This document shows, one piece after another, positions 15,417 to 26,135 of a stretch of 64,000 nucleotides of DNA (position 1 is its first letter; every line of letters starts with the position of its first letter). Made by a program: the position numbers and the translations under genes. Origin of the DNA: Marisediminicola sp040546025. Lineage in GTDB: Bacteria; Actinomycetota; Actinomycetes; Actinomycetales; Microbacteriaceae. The notes beneath the pieces are model-generated. The model had not been told where the DNA came from. It was given only the letters and a program-made list of their open reading frames with translations, and did no database searches. The stretch lies in contig NZ_JBEPNA010000008.1 of assembly GCF_040546025.1 (NCBI RefSeq), forward strand, positions 1 through 64,000, written 5' to 3'.

Positions 15417-16901
15417 TTACGTCAGTGTCGGTGTGGGCAGTTTGCCGCCGCGTCTGGGTGTGCGTGTCGGGTCGATGCTCGCGGGTGGAATGAACCAGGG
15501 CACGTTGTCGATGACCTGCACTGTCCATCCTTGGTGGATGACATGGTGGTGCCCGGTGCACAAAAGGATCCCGTTGTTGAGGTTCGTTGTGCCGCCGTGG
15601 GACCACCAGTGGATGTGGTGGGCTTCGGTGTAGGAGGGTGGCCTGCCGCAGTCGGTGATGGCGCAGCCGCCGTCGCGTTCGGCGAACGCGATCCGCTGGG
15701 CCCTCGTGAACAGTCTCCGTCCGACGCCGAGGTCGAGGATTTGGCTGTTCCCGCCGAGGACCGCCGGGATCAGCTCCGCATCCGCGGCAAGCCGGCGGGC
15801 GGCACCGGCGCTGATGGGGTCCTCGACCCCGTCCAGCTGCGCCGCACCGAGCCCTGATTGGAGTTGCTCCAAAGTCATCCGAATCACAAGGGTGGTGTGT
15901 GGGAGGGGTCCGGGTGAGGTGCTGCAGCCCATCATGTGTCGGGCGACATCGATGAGGGCGTCGGCGGCGATTCGCGGGATGGTGCGCGGGTCGGGAAGCT
16001 CGACATGATCTGCCCCGCAGGCGTCACGGTCCTCGCCCACTGCGCCGTCGCCCTGGAACCGGACGGCACGGAGGGCGTCGCCGACCATCGCGTCGATCAT
16101 GGTGCGCACATACCCGGCGCCGAGTGGGTCGAGGTCGATCGTGCACCGTTCGAGGCCGTTGCCCTGTTTGGACCAGCGCAGCGACCGGGCCGCGATCAGC
16201 GCCTCCTCCCGCGGTGCGATCCCGTCGGTATCCAGCGCGTCACGCCAGGAGATCGACAGCTTCCGCACGGTGTCGGCCGGATGGTGGGCCGCGAACTCGA
16301 CCAACTCCTCCTCCGCGGCGACCACATGCTCCGGCAGTGCGCGCGGGGTCGCCTGCGTCAGGGCGGTGATGATCGACTGGGCCGCATCCACTTGCACGAC
16401 ACCAGTGTTGACCGCGTCGGCGACCAGTTCGAACGGGGCGGGGAGGCGTTCCCCGAGCAGTGACACCGGTGCGGTGGTCGCCTCGCCCAGCCGCACCGTT
16501 TTCCCGGCCTCGGCGAGGGTCACCCGACCCAGCTCGGTGATCAGCGATGCCGGCGAGGTGTGCCCGGACGATTTCGCGAGCCCGCCCTGGCCCAGCGAGG
16601 GGCGGGAGCGCACACTGAGCTCCCCCGCGGCACGCACCAGCAGCGCATCAACCTGCCGCTTCAGGGTGTACCCCGCCCGGAGCGCCCGGAGCAGACCCGC
16701 ATCGGACATCGTCTCCACATCCAGCTGGGCGGGGGCGACACTGATTGTCCCAAACGAAGTGCCGGCTGCCGCGCCGGGAGCACCGGGCGCGCCAGTGGCC
16801 GGGTGTTCGCCGACCTGGTCGCCGAACCCGGTGAGCGCACCAGCCCACACCGACGCGAACGCAGAAGCGCTGTCGATGAGCGGATCGGTTGTCTTGCACA
16901 T
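15417..16901 (-). CDS. DUF222 / HNH endonuclease domain protein (13E12 type)
   Basis: The protein has 494 residues. A long DUF222 helical region (about 60-380) is followed by an HNH nuclease site near 420-470 with CAITDCGRPPSYTEAHHIHW, WSHGGTTNLNNG and LCTGHHH. These families are multicopy in actinobacteria and their role is unknown. The ATG at 16901 is preferred because CAGTAT lies six bases upstream; a GTG two codons earlier is possible. Inverted-repeat sequences lie on both sides (15052-15332 and 17052-17106), which hints at past mobility. Confidence 0.9.
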   Translation of the reverse strand: MCKTTDPLIDSASAFASVWAGALTGFGDQVGEHPATGAPGAPGAAAGTSFGTISVAPAQLDVETMSDAGLLRALRAGYTLKRQVDALLVRAAGELSVRSRPSLGQGGLAKSSGHTSPASLITELGRVTLAEAGKTVRLGEATTAPVSLLGERLPAPFELVADAVNTGVVQVDAAQSIITALTQATPRALPEHVVAAEEELVEFAAHHPADTVRKLSISWRDALDTDGIAPREEALIAARSLRWSKQGNGLERCTIDLDPLGAGYVRTMIDAMVGDALRAVRFQGDGAVGEDRDACGADHVELPDPRTIPRIAADALIDVARHMMGCSTSPGPLPHTTLVIRMTLEQLQSGLGAAQLDGVEDPISAGAARRLAADAELIPAVLGGNSQILDLGVGRRLFTRAQRIAFAERDGGCAITDCGRPPSYTEAHHIHWWSHGGTTNLNNGILLCTGHHHVIHQGWTVQVIDNVPWFIPPASIDPTRTPRRGGKLPTPTLT

Positions 16902-17051
16902 ACCCACATACTGACAGGCACCACCGACATTCCCGCAGACATCAAACAACACCCTGATCTGGGGTATTGCCTGTGGACAACCCTCCCGGAACAGGCCCTG
17001 TGGAGGAGTAGTGGAAGGCACCCCGTGCGGGCTTTCGACCCGACGGCGGAC

Positions 17052-17090
17052 GGCCTGCTCAATCAACTGATCTTGATGATTGAGCAGGCC
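17052..17090 (-). terminator. 14-bp perfect hairpin downstream of aceB
   Basis: GGCCTGCTCAATCA (17052-17065) pairs with TGATTGAGCAGGCC (17077-17090) over an 11-base loop. It starts 16 bases past the aceB stop on the minus strand. No U-tract follows, as is common for actinobacterial hairpins. The arm TGAGCAGG and the flank CTCGATTTCGACGGG resemble the REP-like palindromes near 15.05 and 15.27 kb, so it may be a diverged copy doing terminator duty. Confidence 0.6.
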
Positions 17091-17106
17091 GCTCGATTTC
17101 GACGGG

Positions 17107-18726
<1,620 letters not shown>

Positions 18727-18778
18727 GGTGTGTCCTTCGGTCTGGGCGAATGTGCGGTGGGCCCGTTGTGCGGGCGGT

Positions 18779-20083
18779 TTAGTGGAACTGGGCGGACTCG
18801 GTGGAGCCCACCAGAGCGAGGGTGGAGCTGTCGGGGTTGAGGGCCGTGGCGATGCGGTCGAAGTAACCGGTGCCGACCTCGCGCTGGTGCTTCGTGGCGG
18901 TGTACCCGTCGGCCTCCGACGCGAACTCGGCCTCCTGCAGCTCCACGTAGGCGCTCATGTGGCGCTCGGCGTAGCCACGCGCGAGGGTGTACATCGAGTG
19001 GTTGAGCGAGTGGAAGCCGGCGAGGGTGATGAACTGGAACGCGTAGCCCATCTCCGACAGCTCCCGCTGGAAGGAGGCAACCTGGGCGTCGTCGAGGTGG
19101 CGCTTCCAGTTGAACGACGGCGAGCAGTTGTAGGCGAGCTTCTTGCCGGGGAACTCCTTGTGGATGCTCTCGGCGAAGGTGCGGGCGAGCTCGAGGTCCG
19201 GCTCGGCGCTCTCGACCCAGAGCAGGTCGGCGTAGGGGGCGTAGGCGTGACCACGAGAGAGCACGGTCTCGATTCCGGGACGCGTCTCGTAGAAGCCGTC
19301 GGCGGTGCGGCCGCCGGTGAGGAACGGGCGGTCGCGCTCGTCAACGTCGCTCGTCACCAGGTTCGCGGCGAGCGAGTCGGTGCGGGCAATGACGAGGGTC
19401 GAGGTTCCGGCCACGTCGGCCGCGAGGCGGGCGGCGTTGAGGGTGCGGATGTGCTGGCCGGTCGGCACGAGCACCTTGCCGCCCATGTGTCCGCACTTCT
19501 TCTCGCTCGCGAGCTGGTCCTCCCAGTGCACTCCGGCCGCCCCCGCGGCGATCATCGAGGCCATGAGCTCGTAGGCGTTGAGGGGGCCGCCGAAGCCGGC
19601 CTCGGCATCCGCGACGATCGGGGCGAGCCAGTCGGTCGCCTCGCCGTCTGCCAAAACCCCTTCGGCGTGCTCGATCTGGTCGGCCCGCAGCAGTGCGTTG
19701 TTGATGCGGCGCACGACGCTCGGCACCGAGTTTGCGGGGTAGAGGCTCTGGTCGGGGTAGGTCTGTCCAGACAGGTTCGCGTCGGCGGCCACCTGCCATC
19801 CACTCAGGTAGATCGCCTTGAGGCCGGCGCGCACCTGCTGCACGGCCTGGTTGCCGGTGAGGGCACCGAGCGCCGGAACCCACGGCTCGTCGTGGATGAG
19901 CTGCCAGAGCTTCTCGGCCCCGCGCTTGGCGAGGGTCTGCTCTTCCCGCACCGAGCCGCGCAGGGCGATGACATCATCGGCGCTGTAGTCACGCACGACT
20001 CCGTTCCAGCGCGCGTCGGTCTTCCACTGCGTTTCGAGCTCGGCGGCGGTCTGGGTCTGGTCGCCGGGGCGGATGCTGGTCAT
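18779..20083 (-). CDS. aceA: Isocitrate lyase
   Basis: The protein has 434 residues. It cleaves isocitrate to glyoxylate and succinate. The catalytic loop KKCGHMGGK is near residue 196. Other landmarks are SGWQVAADANLSGQTYPDQS and ADAEAGFGGPLNAYE. The ATG at 20083 has AAGGAG six bases upstream; a longer reading upstream would run into the regulator's promoter. It is the first gene of the aceA-aceB operon. Confidence 0.97.
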   Translation of the reverse strand: MTSIRPGDQTQTAAELETQWKTDARWNGVVRDYSADDVIALRGSVREEQTLAKRGAEKLWQLIHDEPWVPALGALTGNQAVQQVRAGLKAIYLSGWQVAADANLSGQTYPDQSLYPANSVPSVVRRINNALLRADQIEHAEGVLADGEATDWLAPIVADAEAGFGGPLNAYELMASMIAAGAAGVHWEDQLASEKKCGHMGGKVLVPTGQHIRTLNAARLAADVAGTSTLVIARTDSLAANLVTSDVDERDRPFLTGGRTADGFYETRPGIETVLSRGHAYAPYADLLWVESAEPDLELARTFAESIHKEFPGKKLAYNCSPSFNWKRHLDDAQVASFQRELSEMGYAFQFITLAGFHSLNHSMYTLARGYAERHMSAYVELQEAEFASEADGYTATKHQREVGTGYFDRIATALNPDSSTLALVGSTESAQFH

Positions 20084-20166
20084 GGGGGACTCCTTCGTCG
20101 GTGGTTCTTCGACTCTGGGCCACCTTGAAAGGTTCTTCACCGGAAAGGCTGGCAGAAGATTCGACG

Positions 20167-20187
20167 TTCTTCTATTCCACGGAAGAA
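20167..20187. promoter_or_regulatory. Inverted repeat in the aceA-ramB intergenic region
   Basis: TTCTTC-TATTCCACG-GAAGAA has perfect six-base arms, 22 bases before ramB. GGTTCTTC also occurs twice just to the left (near 20103 and 20131). It is a candidate RamB site controlling both aceA-aceB and ramB; the assignment rests on symmetry and position. Confidence 0.45.
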
Positions 20188-20209
20188 GGATCGATGGCAG
20201 GCTGGCAAG

Positions 20210-21679
20210 ATGACAACGACGCCGCTCGATCCAACCGAGGATGAAGGCATGCTCGATTCATTGACGATCGGCCGCCGCATCCGTCAGCTCCGCACCGAGC
20301 GGGGCTTCACCCTCGACAGCCTCGGTGCCGCGCTCGGCCGTGCGCCCTCGCAGATCTCGGTGATCGAGAATGGCAAGCGCGAGCTCAAGCTCGGCGAGGT
20401 GCAGCGTCTCGCGCGCATTCTCGGCGTGAGTCTCGACGAACTGATGAGCCAGGAGCCCCCGTCGAAGCGGGCGGCCCTCGAGATCGCACTCGAGCGCGCC
20501 CAGCGGGGACCCCTCTATGCGTCGCTCCCGCTGCCGTCGCTTCCCGTGCGCAAGTCGCTGAGCGACGAGGCGATCGAGACGATCCTCGCCCTGCATGACG
20601 AGCTGCAGCGTCTGCACCGCGAGCGCGCCGCGACGCCGGAGGAGGCGAGGCGGGTCAACACCGAGCTGCGTCGGTCGATGCGGCAGCGCAACAACTACTT
20701 CCCCGAGCTCGAGGCAGCCGCGAAGACCCTGCTCGACGCCGTGGGGCACGCGGGCGGCCCGCTCTCGCAGCGCGTCGCATCCGACCTCGCATCGCACCTC
20801 GGCTTCACGCTGCACTATGTCGGCGACCTGCCCACGTCGACCCGCAGCGTCACCGACCTCAAGAACGGCCGCATCTACCTCCCGGTCGGGCAGGCGAGCG
20901 GCAGCGACGCCCGCACCACCCTGCTCCAGGCGCTCGCGAGCCACGTGCTCGGCGTCACCGAGCCGCGCGACTACGCGGACTTCCTGCGCCAGCGCGTCGA
21001 GACGAACTACCTCGCCGCGGCGCTGCTCGTGCCCGAACACTCGGCCGTCGAGTTCCTCCAGGCGGCCAAGGAGAAGCGGGAGCTCTCGGTCGAGGACCTT
21101 CGGGATGCCTTCGCGGTGAGCTACGAAACGGCGGCACACCGCTTCACGAACCTCGCGACCGAGCACCTCGGCATCCCGGTGCACTTCCTCAAGGTGCACG
21201 AGAGCGGCACTATCTCGAAGGCCTACGAGAACGACCGCGTGCTCTTCCCGACGGATGCGCTCGGCGCGGTCGAGGGACAGCTGGTCTGCCGCAACTGGAG
21301 CGCCCGCCGGGTCTTCGACATCGCCGACCGCTTCAGCCCGTATCACCAGTACACCGACAAGCCCACGGGAACCTACTGGTGCACCTCCCGCATCCAGTCG
21401 ACCCCGAGGGGCGAGTTCTCGGTGAGCGTCGGCACGCCGTTCGCCCACGTGAAGTGGTTCCGCGGGCGGGACACCACGAATCGGTCGACGTCGACCTGCC
21501 CGGACGAGGGATGCTGCCGACGCCCGCCAGCCGGTCTCGCGAGCCGCTGGGAGCAGCACTCGTTCCCGAGCGCGCGACTCAACAGCTCGCTGCTGGCGGC
21601 GATGCCCGCGGGGGTGTTCCCCGGGGTGGACAGCACCGAGGTGTACGAGTTCCTCGATGCGCACGCGCCGCAGGAGTAG
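20210..21679 (+). CDS. ramB: RamB-type regulator of acetate/glyoxylate metabolism
   Basis: The protein has 489 residues. The XRE helix-turn-helix lies at about 22-75 (FTLDSLGAALGRAPSQISVIENG). The middle domain is IrrE/short-chain fatty-acid type, and the C-terminus holds a Cys cluster (CPDEGCC). The HExxH position is degenerate (ALASHVLGVTE). In Corynebacterium, RamB represses aceA/aceB and acetate-activation genes. The gene is divergent from aceA with 126 bases between. The ATG at 20210 has CAGGCT six bases upstream, consistent with a leaderless start; an internal ATG 13 codons later is the alternative. It is clearly paralogous to the protein at 6057-7493. Confidence 0.9.
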   Translation: MTTTPLDPTEDEGMLDSLTIGRRIRQLRTERGFTLDSLGAALGRAPSQISVIENGKRELKLGEVQRLARILGVSLDELMSQEPPSKRAALEIALERAQRGPLYASLPLPSLPVRKSLSDEAIETILALHDELQRLHRERAATPEEARRVNTELRRSMRQRNNYFPELEAAAKTLLDAVGHAGGPLSQRVASDLASHLGFTLHYVGDLPTSTRSVTDLKNGRIYLPVGQASGSDARTTLLQALASHVLGVTEPRDYADFLRQRVETNYLAAALLVPEHSAVEFLQAAKEKRELSVEDLRDAFAVSYETAAHRFTNLATEHLGIPVHFLKVHESGTISKAYENDRVLFPTDALGAVEGQLVCRNWSARRVFDIADRFSPYHQYTDKPTGTYWCTSRIQSTPRGEFSVSVGTPFAHVKWFRGRDTTNRSTSTCPDEGCCRRPPAGLASRWEQHSFPSARLNSSLLAAMPAGVFPGVDSTEVYEFLDAHAPQE

Positions 21680-21728
21680 CCGGCCGCTCTCAGGGAATCC
21701 ACGCCGTCGGCCGTGACAGGCTGGTCCG

Positions 21729-22655
21729 ATGGAAATCTGCATCTTCACCGAACCCCAGCAGGGCGCGACGTACACCGAGCTGCTCGCCTTCGCCCGCGCC
21801 GCCGAGGATGCCGGCTTCGACGGCTTCTTCCGCTCCGACCACTACCTGCGCATGGGCGATGCGTGGGATGGCCTGCCCGGCCCGACGGATGCCTGGACGA
21901 CGCTCGCGGGACTTGCCCGCGAGACGCGCAGCATCCGCCTCGGCACGCTCGTGTCGGCGGCGACGTTCCGCCATCCGGGCATCCTCGCGATCCAGGTCGC
22001 GCAGGTCGACGAGATGTCCGGCGGCAGGGTCGAGCTCGGTCTCGGAACCGGCTGGTACGCGGAAGAGCACGAGGCCTACGGCATCCCCTTCCCCGACAAG
22101 CGGTTCGGGCTGCTCGAGGAGCAGCTCGAGATCATCACCGGATCCTGGTCGACACCGATCGGCCAGACCTTCAGTTTCGACGGGGCTCACTACACGCTGA
22201 CGGACTCTCCCGCGTTGCCCAAGCCCGTGCAGTCGCCGGTGCCCGTGATCGTGGGCGGCGGCGGGCGCAAGCGCACCCCCGCGATCGCGGCGCGTTTCGC
22301 GACGGAGTTCAACATCGGCTTCGTCGCCGAAGACGTCATCGCCGAGAAGTTCGCGGGCGTGCGCGCAGCCGCGACCGAGATCGGTCGCGACCCCGACTCC
22401 CTCAAGTACTCGGTCGCGCTGCCGACGATCGTCGCGCGCACCGACGCCGAGTTCCGCGCCCGGGCGCAGGCCATCCACACCGACCCGGATGACTTCCGGC
22501 TCATCAACTTCGCCGGTAGCCCCGCCGCTGTCGTCGACAAGATCGGGCGGATGCGGGAGCTGGGCGCCGACCGCGTCTATCTGCAGCTCATCGACGTGCG
22601 CGACTTCGGCCACGTCGACCTCATCGCCTCCGAGGTACTGTCGCAGCTGGGCTGA
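21729..22655 (+). CDS. LLM-class F420-dependent oxidoreductase
   Basis: The protein has 308 residues of the luciferase-like TIM-barrel fold. Landmarks: FARAAEDAGFDGFFRSDHYL, AQVDEMSGGRVELGLGTGW and VPVIVGGGGRKRTP. The subgroup uses coenzyme F420 or FMN; actinobacterial members with this N-terminus are usually assigned to F420. The substrate is unknown. The ATG has CAGGCT six bases upstream, identical to the box before ramB, suggesting its own leaderless transcript. Confidence 0.87.
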   Translation: MEICIFTEPQQGATYTELLAFARAAEDAGFDGFFRSDHYLRMGDAWDGLPGPTDAWTTLAGLARETRSIRLGTLVSAATFRHPGILAIQVAQVDEMSGGRVELGLGTGWYAEEHEAYGIPFPDKRFGLLEEQLEIITGSWSTPIGQTFSFDGAHYTLTDSPALPKPVQSPVPVIVGGGGRKRTPAIAARFATEFNIGFVAEDVIAEKFAGVRAAATEIGRDPDSLKYSVALPTIVARTDAEFRARAQAIHTDPDDFRLINFAGSPAAVVDKIGRMRELGADRVYLQLIDVRDFGHVDLIASEVLSQLG

Positions 22656-22697
22656 GAGGGCCGTGCTGCCTTCCGCTCCGCGGAGTTGGGCCTGGTG

Positions 22698-24161
22698 CTA
22701 CTCCTGAACTCCGGGCTCCGCAGCGGAGTGTTGTGCACCTGAGGGAGTGGCGGACGCGGGGTCCGCCGCCGGCGGATGCAGCAGCCCACGCGCTGCCATG
22801 CCGATCACGGCACTGTAAGTGGGATACGCGAACTTCACGTTCGCAAGGGTCGCCACGTCGATGCCCGCCGCCATCGCGGTCGTCACCGACTGGATGACCT
22901 CCACCGCGTTCTCGCCGACGGCGTGCGCGCCGAGGATGAGCTCGCGCCGCCGGTCGGTGATGAGCTTGAGGAACCCCCGCTCCCGGTCGTCGATGACAGC
23001 GCGATCCAGCGCGGAGTACGGCACCATCGAGACGACGCACTGGGCATCACGTTCGCGCGCCTGCTCCTCGGTCAGCCCGACGCCCGCGTAATCGGGGTCG
23101 GTAAATCCACCGGCGGGGAGGAGGTGGTGCGGGGTGCGGCGGTTGGCGCCGAGCACGGCGTTCTCGGCCGCCGCCTCGCCCTCGAACTGCGCCGCCTGCA
23201 CGAGCATGTCCTTGCCGTTCGCGTCGCCAACCCCGAAGATGTGCGAGACGGAGCTGCGAAAGTACCCGTCGACGGGGATCGCCGAGCGCACGACCTCGAT
23301 GCCGGCGTTCTCGAGGCCGAGGTCGCCGACATCCGCTGGCCACCCTGTCGCCATCACGATGGCGTCGAAGCTCGACGACTGCGGGCGGCCGTCCTTGCGC
23401 CAGAGCAGCGTGATGGATCCGTCGGATGCCCGCACAAGAGCCTCGATCGTGTCGATTCCGGTGTGCACGCTGACACCCTGCTCGGTGAAGGCAGTCGCTA
23501 CGCCGTCGGAGATCGAAGCGTCCGAGGCTACAAGGATGCGCGGGGCAACGTCGAGAAGCGTGACTTCGCTGCCGAAGGAGCTGAACACCGTGACAAGCTG
23601 CGCGCCGGTATTGCCCGCACCGATGACGGCGATGCGACGGGGCAGTTCGGGCAGGTCGAGAATGTGCTCCGGAACGATCGCAAGCTCGGCACCGTGCACG
23701 GGAAGCCGGCGGGAATGCCCGCCGACGCAGACGAGGATCGAGTCGGCGCTGATGCGGCGGCCGCTGTCGAGCACCAGCGTGTGCGGGTCGGCGAACCTGG
23801 CCCGGCCCTCGAGGATGAGCTCGATCCCCGCCTCGGCGAACCGCTCCGCCTCACGCTTGATCGAACGCACGCGGTCGACGGTCTCGCGAACGCGGGCGAC
23901 CGTAGCGTTCCAATCGAGCTCGAGAGCGTCGCCACCGATGCCCCAGTCGCTGGCAGTGCGCATCTCGCGCATGATCCGCGCCGTCTTCGCGAGCACCCGA
24001 GTGGGCACGCAGCCCGTGTTGACGCAGGTGCCGCCGGTGCGGTCGGCCTCGGCGACGGCGACTCGCGCTCCGAGCTCGGCGGCCCGGAGCGCTGCGGCCG
24101 TTCCGGCCGGCCCTGCGCCGATGACGATGACGTCGAAGTGGTCTGAAACGGTGGTGGTCAT
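22698..24161 (-). CDS. FAD-dependent pyridine nucleotide-disulfide oxidoreductase
   Basis: The protein has 487 residues. FAD site VIVIGAGPAGTAAALRAAE at the N-terminus, redox disulfide CVNTGCVP (about 45-52), NAD(P) site AVIGAGNTGAQL, and second FAD motif FGVGDANGKDM. It looks like dihydrolipoamide dehydrogenase, mercuric reductase or transhydrogenase SthA. At the dimer interface, where lipoamide and glutathione reductases have HPT with a catalytic His, it reads AYPTYSAV, so the usual acid-base His is absent. The last ~25 residues are an Ala/Pro-rich tail. The substrate is unknown. Confidence 0.88.
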   Translation of the reverse strand: MTTTVSDHFDVIVIGAGPAGTAAALRAAELGARVAVAEADRTGGTCVNTGCVPTRVLAKTARIMREMRTASDWGIGGDALELDWNATVARVRETVDRVRSIKREAERFAEAGIELILEGRARFADPHTLVLDSGRRISADSILVCVGGHSRRLPVHGAELAIVPEHILDLPELPRRIAVIGAGNTGAQLVTVFSSFGSEVTLLDVAPRILVASDASISDGVATAFTEQGVSVHTGIDTIEALVRASDGSITLLWRKDGRPQSSSFDAIVMATGWPADVGDLGLENAGIEVVRSAIPVDGYFRSSVSHIFGVGDANGKDMLVQAAQFEGEAAAENAVLGANRRTPHHLLPAGGFTDPDYAGVGLTEEQARERDAQCVVSMVPYSALDRAVIDDRERGFLKLITDRRRELILGAHAVGENAVEVIQSVTTAMAAGIDVATLANVKFAYPTYSAVIGMAARGLLHPPAADPASATPSGAQHSAAEPGVQE

Positions 24162-24259
24162 GGCGCATCCTTCGGCAGTAACAGGGGCGTTCCGACTGTG
24201 CCAGTACCTGCTGGGAATTACGCTCGTTCACGGGGTGTGGCGATGTCACCGGCATCCGC

Positions 24260-24265
24260 TATCGT
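24260..24265 (+). promoter_or_regulatory. -10 box of the DrrA-like gene (leaderless)
   Basis: TATCGT, six bases, ATG at 24272. Confidence 0.6.
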
Positions 24266-24271
24266 CACCGC

Positions 24272-25252
24272 ATGGCCTTTATCGAAGCGCGTGACCTGGT
24301 CAAGACCTACACACCCAAGGGGGCGCCGATCGTGCGTGCCCTCGACGGGCTGAGCCTGTCGGTGCCGCAGGGCACGGTGACCGCGCTGCTCGGTCCGAAC
24401 GGGGCGGGCAAGACCACAGCGGTGAAGGTGCTCACGACTCTGATCCGCGCCGACTCCGGCCGCGCGTCGATCGACGGCATCGACGTCGGGGAACGGGGCG
24501 ACGAGGTGCGCCGCATGATCGGCGTCTCCGGCCAGTATGCCGCCGTCGATGAGAACCTCACCGGTTTCGAGAACCTCGACATGGTCGGCCGGCTCTACCA
24601 CCTCGGCGCGAGGGAGTCCCGGCGCCGGGCGAAGGAGCTCATCGACGTGTTCGACCTCACCGAGGCGATGAACCGTCCCGTCAAGGGATTCTCGGGCGGG
24701 ATGCGGCGCCGGATCGACCTCGCCGGCGCGCTCGTCATCAATCCCCGGGTGCTCTTCCTCGACGAGCCGACCACGGGACTCGACCCGCGCAGCAGGCTCG
24801 GCCTGTGGGAGATCATCACAAACCTGGTGAGCGAGGGCACCACGGTTCTGCTCACCACCCAGTACCTCGAGGAGGCCGACCGACTCGCCGACGACATCGC
24901 CGTGATCGACCACGGCAAGGTCATCGCGCAGGGCACCTCGGACGAGCTGAAATCGTCGATCGGCGGGCAGCGGGTCGCCCTGAGCCTCGTGACGGAAAAC
25001 GACAGCGATGCAGCCGTCGAGATCCTCCGCGCCGTCGGCTCGGCCGCCCCCGACGTGTCGAGCGACCGGCGCTCGGTGGCCGTGACGGTCGCGAACGGCC
25101 CCGCAGCGCTGCGCGCCGTGCTCGCGCAGACGGAGGAGAAAAACATCCGGCTCCATGACGCCGGAATGCAGCGCCCCACCCTCGACGACGTGTTCCTGCA
25201 GCTCACGGGCCACGCCGCCAGCCTGAACGACGAGAAGGACAAGGCATCATGA
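24272..25252 (+). CDS. ABC transporter ATP-binding protein (DrrA-like)
   Basis: The protein has 326 residues. Walker A GPNGAGKTTA (about 44-52), signature FSGGMRRRIDLA, Walker B VLFLDEPTTGLD. The C-terminal ~90 residues match the daunorubicin-resistance ATPase type, used for export of drugs or lipids. TATCGT sits six bases before the ATG, indicating a leaderless start. The stop overlaps the permease start (ATGA). Confidence 0.93.
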   Translation: MAFIEARDLVKTYTPKGAPIVRALDGLSLSVPQGTVTALLGPNGAGKTTAVKVLTTLIRADSGRASIDGIDVGERGDEVRRMIGVSGQYAAVDENLTGFENLDMVGRLYHLGARESRRRAKELIDVFDLTEAMNRPVKGFSGGMRRRIDLAGALVINPRVLFLDEPTTGLDPRSRLGLWEIITNLVSEGTTVLLTTQYLEEADRLADDIAVIDHGKVIAQGTSDELKSSIGGQRVALSLVTENDSDAAVEILRAVGSAAPDVSSDRRSVAVTVANGPAALRAVLAQTEEKNIRLHDAGMQRPTLDDVFLQLTGHAASLNDEKDKAS

Positions 25253-26094
25253 CGACAACTGTGCCCGTGAAGGTGCCCACCACGCCCTCCGCCTCCGGAG
25301 CGGCATCCTGGTTCTCCGACGGCTGGATCACCACGCGCCGCAACCTGATCAAGATCAAGCGAGTTCCCGACATCCTCGTGTTCACGACACTGCAGCCGAT
25401 CATGTTCGTGCTGCTGTTCAGCTACGTCTACGCGGGCAGCATCGATATCCCCGGCAGCAACTACAAAGAATTCATCATGGCCGGCATCTTCGCCCAGACG
25501 GTCGTCTTCGGGTCGACCTACTCGGGCTCGGCGATGGCGCAAGACCTCAAGGAAGGCATCATCGACCGGTTCCGCACCCTGCCGATGAGCCCGTCCGCCG
25601 TTCTGGTCGGACGCACGAACGGCGACCTGCTGATCAACGGCATCTCGATGCTCGTGATGATGGCGACCGGGTTCATCGTCGGATGGCGCGTGCGCTCGAG
25701 CTTCCTCGAGGCCCTCGCCGCGGTCGTGCTGTTGTTGCTGTTCGCCTATGCCCTCTCGTGGGTTATGGCGTTCCTCGGCATGATCGTGCGCAGTCCCGAG
25801 GTCATCAACAATGTGTCGTTCCTCGTGCTGTTCCCCCTCACCTTCATTTCGAACGCCTTCGTGCCGAGCGAGAACCTGCCTACTCCGTTGCGCATCTTCG
25901 CCGAGTACAACCCCGTTTCCGCCCTGGTGCAGTCGGCACGCGAGCTTTTCGGCAACATCCCGCCCGGCGCCCCGGTCGGCGACTCGTGGATGCAGCAGAA
26001 CCCGATCCCGACGGTGCTCATCGGCATCGTGGTGGTGCTCGCCGTGTTCGTGCCGCTGTCGATCCGCAAGTTCTCGCAGATCAGCTCGCGCTGA
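25249..26094 (+). CDS. ABC-2 type permease (DrrB-like)
   Basis: The protein has 281 residues with six predicted helices. The ABC-2 motif region reads NVSFLVLFPLTFISNAFVP. It is translationally coupled to the ATPase by a four-base overlap, giving a complete two-component exporter. The substrate is unknown. Confidence 0.92.
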   Translation: MTTTVPVKVPTTPSASGAASWFSDGWITTRRNLIKIKRVPDILVFTTLQPIMFVLLFSYVYAGSIDIPGSNYKEFIMAGIFAQTVVFGSTYSGSAMAQDLKEGIIDRFRTLPMSPSAVLVGRTNGDLLINGISMLVMMATGFIVGWRVRSSFLEALAAVVLLLLFAYALSWVMAFLGMIVRSPEVINNVSFLVLFPLTFISNAFVPSENLPTPLRIFAEYNPVSALVQSARELFGNIPPGAPVGDSWMQQNPIPTVLIGIVVVLAVFVPLSIRKFSQISSR

Positions 26095-26135
26095 GCGACA
26101 CTTGTTGGCACAGACCCCAACCGGAAGGACCTGCC

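Noticed and set aside
22698..22712. Fifth composite-repeat copy at the FAD oxidoreductase 3' end
   Set aside because: Only TTCAGGAGT matches (single copy, no core or inverted arm), too short to call.
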